From: Pseudoalteromonas luteoviolacea
GTDB lineage: Bacteria; Pseudomonadota; Gammaproteobacteria; Enterobacterales; Alteromonadaceae
Direction: 5' to 3'
Assembly (NCBI RefSeq): GCF_021654285.1
Contig: NZ_JAKFZS010000022.1
Span: forward strand, 43,564 to 107,563
Length of the DNA stretch: 64,000 nt
The position numbers and the translations under genes are program-made. How positions within the stretch are numbered: position 1 is the stretch's first letter; the number at the start of each line of letters is the position of its first letter. Shown in pieces: positions 11,101-18,252 of this stretch. A model generated the notes under the pieces. That model was not told the DNA's origin, did not search any database, and worked only from the letters and a program-made list of their open reading frames with translations.

Positions 11101-12521
11101 TTATCCGGATTTTGCTGTAATTTGATAGCCAGCGCTTGGCGCTGGGCTTCCAGTGCTGACTGCGAGTTCGCAGACACAGGTAAAATGTGCCAAGGCGCTG
11201 TGTGACTGTGCTGCGCCTCATTTGCTGTGTATTCTTCTAATATCACATGGGCATTGGTGCCACCCATCCCCAGTGAACTCACCGCCGCTCGGCGCACTGA
11301 GTTACTTTCCCATGGGGTCAATGTGGTGTTGACATAAAATGGGCTATTCGCAAAATCGATTTTGCTGTTTAGTGGCTCACAGTGCAAACTGGGGGGTAGC
11401 GTTTTGTGGCGCAGTGCTTGCACCGCCTTAATCAGGCCTGTTACACCCGCTGCTGAGTCAAGATGGCCAATATTGGCTTTAATCGAACCGATGGCAATTT
11501 GCTGCTTATCACACTCCCCGTAGGCGCGGCTTAGCGCGGCAATTTCAATCGGGTCGCCTAAGGTTGTGCCCGTGCCATGGGTTTCAATATAACCCACTGA
11601 GCTTGGCTCGATATCGGCAAATTCCAGTGCCGCTTCAATGGCACTCGCTTGTCCTGTGACACTTGGTGCGGTGTAACCGACCTTCTCTTTGCCATCATTG
11701 TTGATTGCAGACCCTTTGATCACAGCCAGTATGTGGTCGCCTGCGTCAATGGCATCTTCCACACGCTTCAGCACCACAGCAGCGCTGCCGCTGCCAATCA
11801 AAATGCCATCCGCTTGCTCACCAAATGCGCTCAGTTGGCCAGTAGGTGATAAACTGCCGCCAGTTGGCGCATGATAACCTTGCTCGTTATTTAAATTTAA
11901 CCACACGCCACCAGCAAGGGCCGAATCGCACTCATAGTTTTGCAGTGAACGACACGCCATGTGCACCGCCACCAAAGACGTAGAGCATGCTGTCTGTACG
12001 GTCACTGCCGGACCCGTTAAATCCAGCTCATAGCTGATGCGCGTTGCCAGTGAATCTTTATCGTTACCATTGGTCAGCGCCAGTAAACTGGTGATATCTT
12101 GCTGTGAATCACCCAATAGATTTTGCAATAAATACGCAGTCACACCGCAACCGGCAAATACACCGGTAAAATTACTGGTGTCGGTGGTAATCCCAGCATG
12201 TTCTAAGGCATGCCAACAGGTTTGCAAAAACACCCGTTGCTGCGGGTCAAGCTGCGCCGCTTCTTTGGGGGTATAGCCAAAAAATGCCGCGTCAAATTGC
12301 GCCATCCCCGCAAAAGGAATACCGCATTTAATGTAATCTGGATGGGCAAGGTCTTCATCACTGACGCCCGCCGCCTTTAAGCTATTGTCATCAAATGTTT
12401 TGACGGCGCAGTGGCCATCTCTGACATTTTGCCAAAGTTGATCAACATTATCGGCATCTGGAAAACGGCCAGCCATACCGACGATGGCAATATCTAATTC
12501 GCTATAATTACTCTCTGACAT
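8154..12521 (-). CDS. Type I polyketide synthase module, KS-AT-KR-ACP
   Basis: 1455-residue single extension module. KS: active-site TACSTS near residue 176, plus ETHGTGT and NIGH histidine motifs. AT: GHSIGEY near 615 and HAFH near 712, the motif that marks malonyl-CoA selectivity. KR: GGLGGVG near 1112 and the catalytic YCAAN near 1270; the LDD motif of B-type reductases is missing, which points to A-type stereochemistry. ACP: LGGDSL near 1410. No DH or ER was seen, so the module should leave a beta-hydroxyl and give a statine-like 4-amino-3-hydroxy acid from the amino acid loaded by the preceding protein. Its start lies 2 nt after the upstream stop codon, indicating translational coupling. 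A strong terminator follows. Confidence 0.95.
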   Translation of the reverse strand: MSESNYSELDIAIVGMAGRFPDADNVDQLWQNVRDGHCAVKTFDDNSLKAAGVSDEDLAHPDYIKCGIPFAGMAQFDAAFFGYTPKEAAQLDPQQRVFLQTCWHALEHAGITTDTSNFTGVFAGCGVTAYLLQNLLGDSQQDITSLLALTNGNDKDSLATRISYELDLTGPAVTVQTACSTSLVAVHMACRSLQNYECDSALAGGVWLNLNNEQGYHAPTGGSLSPTGQLSAFGEQADGILIGSGSAAVVLKRVEDAIDAGDHILAVIKGSAINNDGKEKVGYTAPSVTGQASAIEAALEFADIEPSSVGYIETHGTGTTLGDPIEIAALSRAYGECDKQQIAIGSIKANIGHLDSAAGVTGLIKAVQALRHKTLPPSLHCEPLNSKIDFANSPFYVNTTLTPWESNSVRRAAVSSLGMGGTNAHVILEEYTANEAQHSHTAPWHILPVSANSQSALEAQRQALAIKLQQNPDNLALIAAQSQHNRTAQAVRHALVVDSAEQAQQLLVRDVAGDKAGAAQVALMFSGQGSQYVTMAKPLLEHMPEFKAQFDDVIALFDSTLQDELRRVFTPNDDELLAANQLLGQTRVTQPALFVVAYAMAKCYQAHGIHIEAMLGHSIGEYVAACLSDVMSLDTAVKLVTARGEALQKMAPGAMLSVMSDAPSLQPYLNAQLDIAACNSPTNTVVAGSKEAIKALQTELKAADISVTRLHVSHAFHSHLTEPVLGEFAEVLNTVQLNAPQIPFVSNVTGTWITPEQATSTQYWLDHIRQAVNFVDGVKTLAAKCNVLIEAGPGDTLQKLAKQSIEGDITVLNSIAHARNLKAPIPPCVKTLAKLWQLGVAIDWSVVSSNPHGLEMAFPAYQFDSTEYWVDATHSTTPVTTQADSTGPELLAPVWQQQLNTTSVLSQFNSEKVLVIATDAPISSQLTTELSTKGAEVVVAWQGDEFVSLEQGQYRLDCQDANQLTALYEQHGFTRIVDCRLLDESGCGYQQLLPLAKWLLSQGTLQWTVVASELFSVLGDEPISADKATALGITRVIGMEQTAIDCQLREITTAQRDSAQSHIAAQLVADMANKAKEIAYRGRQRFVLTEQVLPQIEVAANTASSPVTFITGGLGGVGLVLAKLLAAQGHALMLQTRAEFPDSEQWPTLLNDEHTDSKLTDQIHALQALQAAGARVAVVTADVLDIASLNVAISHAEQSLGRITQVIHAAGLPGGGMLAQMTAEQASHSMAAKTRGTDNLLAAFKSHQLERMILCSSLASVLGALGQSDYCAANSYLDAVAMQPQPFLVQSVNWDAWANIGMAAGHSVGEDFGIDELAAKTLLDGISQSQAPQIYAASLSWQARADKVAELTEKLMQAKSPAPKGHKRPDLDTEFEAPESELELQLAAIWSEFLGFDEIGIFDNLFELGGDSLIAIQMLAKVKQQFAVEIEPATFFEDPNLDNLTFLIEEQLLSE

Positions 12522-12523
12522 GA

Positions 12524-15500
12524 TTAAGATTCTCTTGCTTTTCTTTTACGCGCGGCAATCGCGCCCATGCCGCGTTTTTGTTTCGCGCCACTTGGTTTTT
12601 TAGGGGTAACAGGGGCTGTGTTTGACTGCGCACCGCCAAGCAATGTCGCCAAGCTGGCAATACTTGGATGCGCAAACAACTCTGTCATTTGTAAATTTGG
12701 ATACTGAAGTTTCAGCTCTTCATACACCGCCATCAGTAATAGCGAGTGCCCGCCAACATCAAAGAAGTTAGCGTGTCGATCGATATCTGGAGTTTTGAGA
12801 TGTTTTTGCCAGATCTCGGCAATGGCGCGCTCAGTATCATTTTGCGCAAGCTCTACGGCTTTAACCACACGCTCAATTTTAGGAAGCTGTTTGCGCTCCA
12901 ACTTGCCGCTGGCATTTATCGGCAGTTTTTCCAGCACCAGAATATCGCTAGGCACCATGTATGCGGGCATGCGCTCACCCAGCGCCCTTTTTAGCTTATC
13001 GGCGAATCCTGCATCGCTGTATTGACCACTTTGAATGTAAGCGATTAAACCCAGCCCATGCGCTTGCTGCTCCGTGACCACAACGGCCATGTCAACATCA
13101 GGTAATTGGCTCAAGTGCTGCTCAATTTCACCTAGCTCAACACGAAAACCACGAATTTTTACCTGATGGTCGTTACGTCCGTGGTACATCAAGGCATCAC
13201 CTTGCCAGCTGACCATATCGCCAGTGGCATACATACGCGCGCCATCATCGCTAAATGGATCCGCAATAAAACGTGTCGCCGTCATTTCAGGCTGTGCCCA
13301 ATAGCCACGCGCTAAAATATCACCGCCAACAAACAACTGACCCACTTGACCATTGGGGACTATCTCCAAGTTATCATCAAGGATATACAGCTTACGTCCG
13401 GCCAAGGCATGACCCAGCGGTACTGACTGACTCTCTTGGCCATGAGTAGCAAAATCTTGGCAAGGGTGGATTGCGGCTTCGACGACGATTTCAGTCGGGC
13501 CATAGGTGTTAAGTAATCGTACCTGCGACAAGCCGGTATTTTGCCAATCTTGAATACCCGCCACAGACATGGCTTCGCCACCTGAGTGAACTTGTCTTAA
13601 TTTAGGTAAGCCAAGCGCGGCTTGCTGTGCTTTGCGTGCCCAACTGGCGCTGATACTGCGCCAATACGCAGCGCTTAAATCCATTACCGCAACATCATGC
13701 TTTTGTGCCTGCTGATAAAGGGTATCAGCATCCCACAAGGCATCGCCGCGCAGTAATACCGCAGCGCCCACGGCCCAGGTTGGGAAGAGCTGCTCAACAA
13801 ACGCGTCAAAGTTCGCTGTGGCAAATTGCAGCACGACATCATCCGCTTGTAAGTTGATAAACTGCTTGGCCGACTCGATGTAACGAGACAATGCGCCTAA
13901 CTCAATGGCAACGCCTTTGGCTTTACCAGTCGAGCCAGAAGTATAATTGAGGTATGCGGTTTGCTGACAATGGCGTGTTACTGCTGGCACACCCGTATTG
14001 AGATGCTGCTCACCCAAAAGGGTTTGTGGCGACAATAACATACCGTCAAATGATACCGCCAGTTCGGTGTCATCACTGAGTATGGCTTGGCAGCCACTGT
14101 CAGTGAGCATATGCTGCAACTTATCCGCAGGGAATTGCTTATCGAGCGGCAAATAAGCGGCCCCCGCTTTAAGACATGCCAACGTACTGGCCAGCATCAG
14201 TGGCTTTCTGCTTTGCATCACACCAACGACAGATTCTGTGCTTAAACCTTTTGCCACTAAGCCATGAGCTAGGCGGTTTGAAGTCTGCTCAAGCCACTCA
14301 TAGCTGTAGTGCTGATCGTTATAAATCACCGCAGTACGCGCAGGTGCTTTTTGCGTAATCTCACTGATGGCATCTAACCAAGGTATATCCGGTAATGTCA
14401 CCACAGCGCCAAGGCCTTGCGCGATCGCCTGTGTTTTTTGCGTATGGGTTGCTAAATTGCCTATCGCTGTCGTCGGCTCTGCCACCGCATTGCGCAATAC
14501 AGTTTTGAAGGCAAGCACCACCGATTGCATATATTCAGTATCAAATAGGGCTGCGTTATATTGGAACTCCAATAATAAGGCACCATCATTTAACAAACGC
14601 GAGTCTATGCTCAAATCAAACTGAGCTTGCGATTGCAGTGCCGCGACTTTATCCACCGCAACGCCAGGCAAGTCAAGCGACTGCTGTACGTCCTGTTCAA
14701 GGTGGTTAAACATCACTTGAAATAGCGGGTTTTGCCCTAGGCTTCGGTCTGGGTTGAGTGCTTCAACTAATTTTTCAAACGGTAAATCCTGATTTTGTTG
14801 TGCTGCAATCACCTGCTCTTTGGTTGCCGCTAACACCTCAACAAAACTTTGCTGGGCAGAGAGTGTATTGCGCTGCACCAGAGTATTGATGAAAAAACCC
14901 ACCAAAGGATGCAACTCGCAATAGCGGCGATTCGCCACTGGCACGCCAATGCGCGGCGTGCGTTTGCCAGCATAGCGGTAGAAAAATACTTGCAAGCTAC
15001 TGAGTAATAACATGAATAAACTTGCGCCATGGCGATGAGCAAGCGCTTGAAGCTGTTCAACCTCTTGATAAGACAGTTGCAGTGTTTGACTTTGCATCGG
15101 CGCAGGGCCGTTAGGTTGCCTGATATGCTGCGGCGTCAGTAACTCTTCATCATCACTGTCTTGCAACAGTTGCTGCCAGTACACTAGCTGACTTTGCGCA
15201 TCGGCGCTGGATAGCCACTGCTGCTGCCAAGCGGCGAAATCACCATAATTAATCGTCTGCGGTACGTGAGTTAACGTCTTACCCTCAGCAAGCGACTGAT
15301 AAGTGCGGCTAATATCCGCAAGGAGAAGGTCAAAACTCCACGCATCACTGGCGATATGGTGCATCACTAGTACCAACTCAAAGCGACCTTCTGCGCGCTT
15401 TAACAGTGCAGCTCTGAAGTTTTCGCCTTTTTCCAGCGCAAATGGTTGCTGATAAAATGCCTCAATCCATGCTGTAATCTCCGCGTCAGACTGCCCAGTA

Positions 15501-17773
15501 ACATCAAGCGACTGCCAGTTCAGCTGCTGCTCGGTTAAGCGCTGCAGCCACTGTCCGTTTTGATCTTTCACATACGCATGTCGCAAGGCGCCTTGCTGCT
15601 CTAACACCTGTTTTAGCGCAGTTTGTAAGTGCGTGTCGATGACATCCCCATGCAGCGTTAGGCTGGCGCCAATATGATATGCGCTACTCGTAGGCTCAAG
15701 TTGCCATAAGAACAATTGTCTTTGTTGCTGTGCACTCAGTGGATAAGCGGTTTGGGCCAGTGCAGGGATCGCCACTTGATGTGCTTTGGTATTGATACTC
15801 TCTCGTACTAGCTGACAAAAATCAGCAAATTTATGCGCAGCAAATACCGCTGTCGGATCAATTTGGCACTCGCATGTCTCTTGTACTTTTGCCAGTAGCA
15901 AAGCGGCCTTAATTGAGCTGCCACCTAAAGCAAAAAAATCGGCATCATTGCTGTTCACAGGGTAGCGAAGCACTTCTTGCCATAACTCAGCCAAGGTATG
16001 TGTGAGGGTATCCCAGCCTTGCTGATCTTCACCGCCATGGCTGATAGATAGCTGCTGTAATTGTGTTAGGTTAAATACTCCGTAGGTCGCCAGCTTTTCC
16101 TCATTGAGTAATTTCATGCACGCGCTGCGCTGTAATTTACCGCTGGAAGTTTTTGGCAATCCGCCTTGGTTTAATAACACCACCAACTCAGGGCAATGAC
16201 CAAATTGCTCAATGATAAAATCTCTGATAATTTTTGCGCTTTGTTGCGCTGGCACCTCATTGCGATACACATTGGCAGTTTCAATGGCAATACCTATGCC
16301 TTCACCGCTTTCTTCGCTTGGTACCGGAAATGCTGAGACACGGCCTTGACGCACAAAGCTGATGGCGCCTTCAATTGCGCGCTCAATATCTTGTGGATAA
16401 ACATTGTGACCATTCATGATGATCAAATCTTTTTGGCGACCAGAGATGTAAAGTTGACCATCATGTATGTAACCAACATCCCCTGTGCGCAGCCAGCGTT
16501 TGCCAGCGTGCTCAACAAATGTCTCTTGTGTGGCTTTATCATTGCGCCAATACCCCAGTGCAATGCTTGGACCGCTCGCCCAGACCTCACCAATGCCGCC
16601 CTCTGCAACTTCATCAAAACTGGATGAGCAGGTGATGCGCACTTGGTGTTCACTGGCTGATATGCCGCACCCCACTTGGTGGCCATATTCTTCAGTATCA
16701 CGGGTATCGGCAACTTGCTGATACACTGCTTTACCCGATGCCAAGGCTTGATTATCAAATGCCTTGATAACCGCGCCCTGTGCAGGAATACTGCCAGTCA
16801 CAAATAAAGTGCCTTCGGCAAGACCATAGCAAGGGTAAAGCGCGTTACTATCGAAACCTTGCGCTGCATATTTGTCGGCAAAATTCAGTAAAGTATCGTG
16901 ACGAATGGGTTCTGCGCCGGAGAAAAACACCCGTAAACTGCTCAAGTCAATATCTGCAATTTGCTTATCTTTAATGCGCTCAATACACAGACGATAAGAA
17001 AAATCAGGACCGCCACTGATGGTTGCGCGATATTCGGAAATCAGCTGCAACCAGCGTGCTGGGCGCTCCATAAAATAACGCGGTGAGCACAAGATCAATT
17101 TAAAGCCCGAGTAAATCGGCTGTAATAACCCACCAATCAAGCCCATATCATGGAACAGTGGTAGCCAGCTTACAGAAGTATCATTTGGGCTGCTTTTAAT
17201 GCCTTCGGCAATGGCTTTTTCATTGGCAATCAAGTTGCCATGGCTGACCATTACCCCTTTGGGTTTGGCCGTTGAGCCTGAGGTATATTGTAAAAATGCA
17301 ATGTCATCACTTTTAGCACAGTAGCGCTCAACGTCTTCAATTTGCTCACAAAACTCGTCAATCACCAGCATTTTACTGCCATGGACTTGCTCAACCAATG
17401 CCTCGACGGTGGCAGTATAGCGTGCTGTTGTTAGCACAAGTGCCGCTTCTGAATCTTCTGCAATGCCCACAGTACGCGCAATATGCTGGGCTTTGGTCGA
17501 CTCTGGTGGAAAGCTCGGAATGGCAGTCACACCTAAATACTGACAAGCTAAAAAGCTGGTCACGTACTCAATACCGGTATCCATCAAGATCAGCGCTCTG
17601 TCGCCTGCCACAACATGATTTTTTAAATGGCTGGCCACCATTAAGCTCTGTGCATACAGCTCTCCATAGCTCCATGGTGTGTGTGCTTTTTTATCAACAC
17701 ATACCAGCGCCGTTTTGTCTGGCTGCTGCGCAACATGCTGCGCTAAATGATCCATGATGGTAATGGCGTTCAT
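12524..17773 (-). CDS. Initiating synthetase: fatty-acyl-AMP ligase fused to NRPS module (FAAL-T-C-A-T)
   Basis: 1749 residues. The N-terminal ~590 residues are a FAAL/acyl-AMP ligase (YTSGSTAKPKG near residue 160, LFHDMGL, GGPDFSY), expected to load a fatty acid on the carrier near 615 (LGGSSI). The C domain (~690-1120) has HHIASDAWS near 803, with Ala where HHxxxDG normally has Gly. The A domain has YTSGSTGKAKG near 1273 and the last carrier has VGGHSL near 1672. The pocket read by eye is D-A-E-D-H-G-T-V-E-K: three extra acidic residues suggest a basic side chain such as lysine or ornithine. The architecture matches the start of PvdL of pyoverdine synthesis. The start at ATG 17773 has a GGAG site. 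First structural gene of the assembly line after the MbtH gene. Confidence 0.93.
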   Translation of the reverse strand: MNAITIMDHLAQHVAQQPDKTALVCVDKKAHTPWSYGELYAQSLMVASHLKNHVVAGDRALILMDTGIEYVTSFLACQYLGVTAIPSFPPESTKAQHIARTVGIAEDSEAALVLTTARYTATVEALVEQVHGSKMLVIDEFCEQIEDVERYCAKSDDIAFLQYTSGSTAKPKGVMVSHGNLIANEKAIAEGIKSSPNDTSVSWLPLFHDMGLIGGLLQPIYSGFKLILCSPRYFMERPARWLQLISEYRATISGGPDFSYRLCIERIKDKQIADIDLSSLRVFFSGAEPIRHDTLLNFADKYAAQGFDSNALYPCYGLAEGTLFVTGSIPAQGAVIKAFDNQALASGKAVYQQVADTRDTEEYGHQVGCGISASEHQVRITCSSSFDEVAEGGIGEVWASGPSIALGYWRNDKATQETFVEHAGKRWLRTGDVGYIHDGQLYISGRQKDLIIMNGHNVYPQDIERAIEGAISFVRQGRVSAFPVPSEESGEGIGIAIETANVYRNEVPAQQSAKIIRDFIIEQFGHCPELVVLLNQGGLPKTSSGKLQRSACMKLLNEEKLATYGVFNLTQLQQLSISHGGEDQQGWDTLTHTLAELWQEVLRYPVNSNDADFFALGGSSIKAALLLAKVQETCECQIDPTAVFAAHKFADFCQLVRESINTKAHQVAIPALAQTAYPLSAQQQRQLFLWQLEPTSSAYHIGASLTLHGDVIDTHLQTALKQVLEQQGALRHAYVKDQNGQWLQRLTEQQLNWQSLDVTGQSDAEITAWIEAFYQQPFALEKGENFRAALLKRAEGRFELVLVMHHIASDAWSFDLLLADISRTYQSLAEGKTLTHVPQTINYGDFAAWQQQWLSSADAQSQLVYWQQLLQDSDDEELLTPQHIRQPNGPAPMQSQTLQLSYQEVEQLQALAHRHGASLFMLLLSSLQVFFYRYAGKRTPRIGVPVANRRYCELHPLVGFFINTLVQRNTLSAQQSFVEVLAATKEQVIAAQQNQDLPFEKLVEALNPDRSLGQNPLFQVMFNHLEQDVQQSLDLPGVAVDKVAALQSQAQFDLSIDSRLLNDGALLLEFQYNAALFDTEYMQSVVLAFKTVLRNAVAEPTTAIGNLATHTQKTQAIAQGLGAVVTLPDIPWLDAISEITQKAPARTAVIYNDQHYSYEWLEQTSNRLAHGLVAKGLSTESVVGVMQSRKPLMLASTLACLKAGAAYLPLDKQFPADKLQHMLTDSGCQAILSDDTELAVSFDGMLLSPQTLLGEQHLNTGVPAVTRHCQQTAYLNYTSGSTGKAKGVAIELGALSRYIESAKQFINLQADDVVLQFATANFDAFVEQLFPTWAVGAAVLLRGDALWDADTLYQQAQKHDVAVMDLSAAYWRSISASWARKAQQAALGLPKLRQVHSGGEAMSVAGIQDWQNTGLSQVRLLNTYGPTEIVVEAAIHPCQDFATHGQESQSVPLGHALAGRKLYILDDNLEIVPNGQVGQLFVGGDILARGYWAQPEMTATRFIADPFSDDGARMYATGDMVSWQGDALMYHGRNDHQVKIRGFRVELGEIEQHLSQLPDVDMAVVVTEQQAHGLGLIAYIQSGQYSDAGFADKLKRALGERMPAYMVPSDILVLEKLPINASGKLERKQLPKIERVVKAVELAQNDTERAIAEIWQKHLKTPDIDRHANFFDVGGHSLLLMAVYEELKLQYPNLQMTELFAHPSIASLATLLGGAQSNTAPVTPKKPSGAKQKRGMGAIAARKRKARES

Positions 17774-17992
17774 GATTTACTCCATGAGATATAACTAGCA
17801 ATGCGCATCGTGTTTGGTGCTTTTACCGCTCACACTATGTCGAGAGAATGATTAATGCGCTTAAGTAATTGAGTGTTTTATGGCGGGAGTCCGCCTGATC
17901 GCAATGTGACGTGATAGTTGAGTCTGTAATGTCAGTGTGTGGGCTTACCTAACTCACTGATTATCTTACTCAATTTCACTTATTGGCCTGAC

Positions 17993-18199
17993 CTATTGCG
18001 CCATAGCTTGGCGTAAGCTTAACGGGCGCATATCAGTCCAATGGGTTTTGATATGTTCAAGGCAAGTTGCTTTATCGCCACTAACACCTGTGTCTTGCCA
18101 GCCACCGGGTATCGTCTTATAACTCGGCCATAAAGAGTATTGTTCTTCGTGGTTAATGATTACTTTAAAAGTGCCATTTTCGTTGTCAAAGCTCATCAC
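17993..18199 (-). CDS. MbtH-family NRPS partner protein
   Basis: 68 residues, the usual size. Family features are visible: an N-terminal FDNENGTFKV stretch, the NHEEQYSLWP segment, IPGGW, and a C-terminal W-T-D-M-R-P-L-S. MbtH proteins bind A domains and help their folding and activity, so this one should serve the neighbouring NRPS proteins. The reading frame opens GTG-ATG-AGC, so the start is either GTG 18199 or ATG 18196; a GGAA lies just upstream. It ends 219 bases before the FAAL-NRPS start and follows a hairpin that separates it from the acylase gene. Confidence 0.95.
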   Translation of the reverse strand: MMSFDNENGTFKVIINHEEQYSLWPSYKTIPGGWQDTGVSGDKATCLEHIKTHWTDMRPLSLRQAMAQ

Positions 18200-18209
18200 A
18201 TTTTTCCAA

Positions 18210-18245
18210 AAATTAGACTGTCGCCACTGTGACGCGCGACAGTCT
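18210..18245 (-). terminator. Hairpin terminator between acylase and MbtH genes
   Basis: A perfect 10-bp stem, AGACTGTCGC (18215-18224) with GCGACAGTCT (18236-18245), lies 8 bases after the acylase stop codon. On the minus strand TAATTTTT follows, only a few bases before the MbtH start. It probably attenuates or ends acylase transcripts, so MbtH may need its own promoter or read-through. Confidence 0.7.
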
Positions 18246-18252
18246 AGGATTT

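Noticed and set aside
17835..17865. Second Fur box ahead of the FAAL-NRPS gene (GAGAATGATTAAT)
   Set aside because: Only one half resembles the consensus; the other half does not match, so it is not listed as a site.
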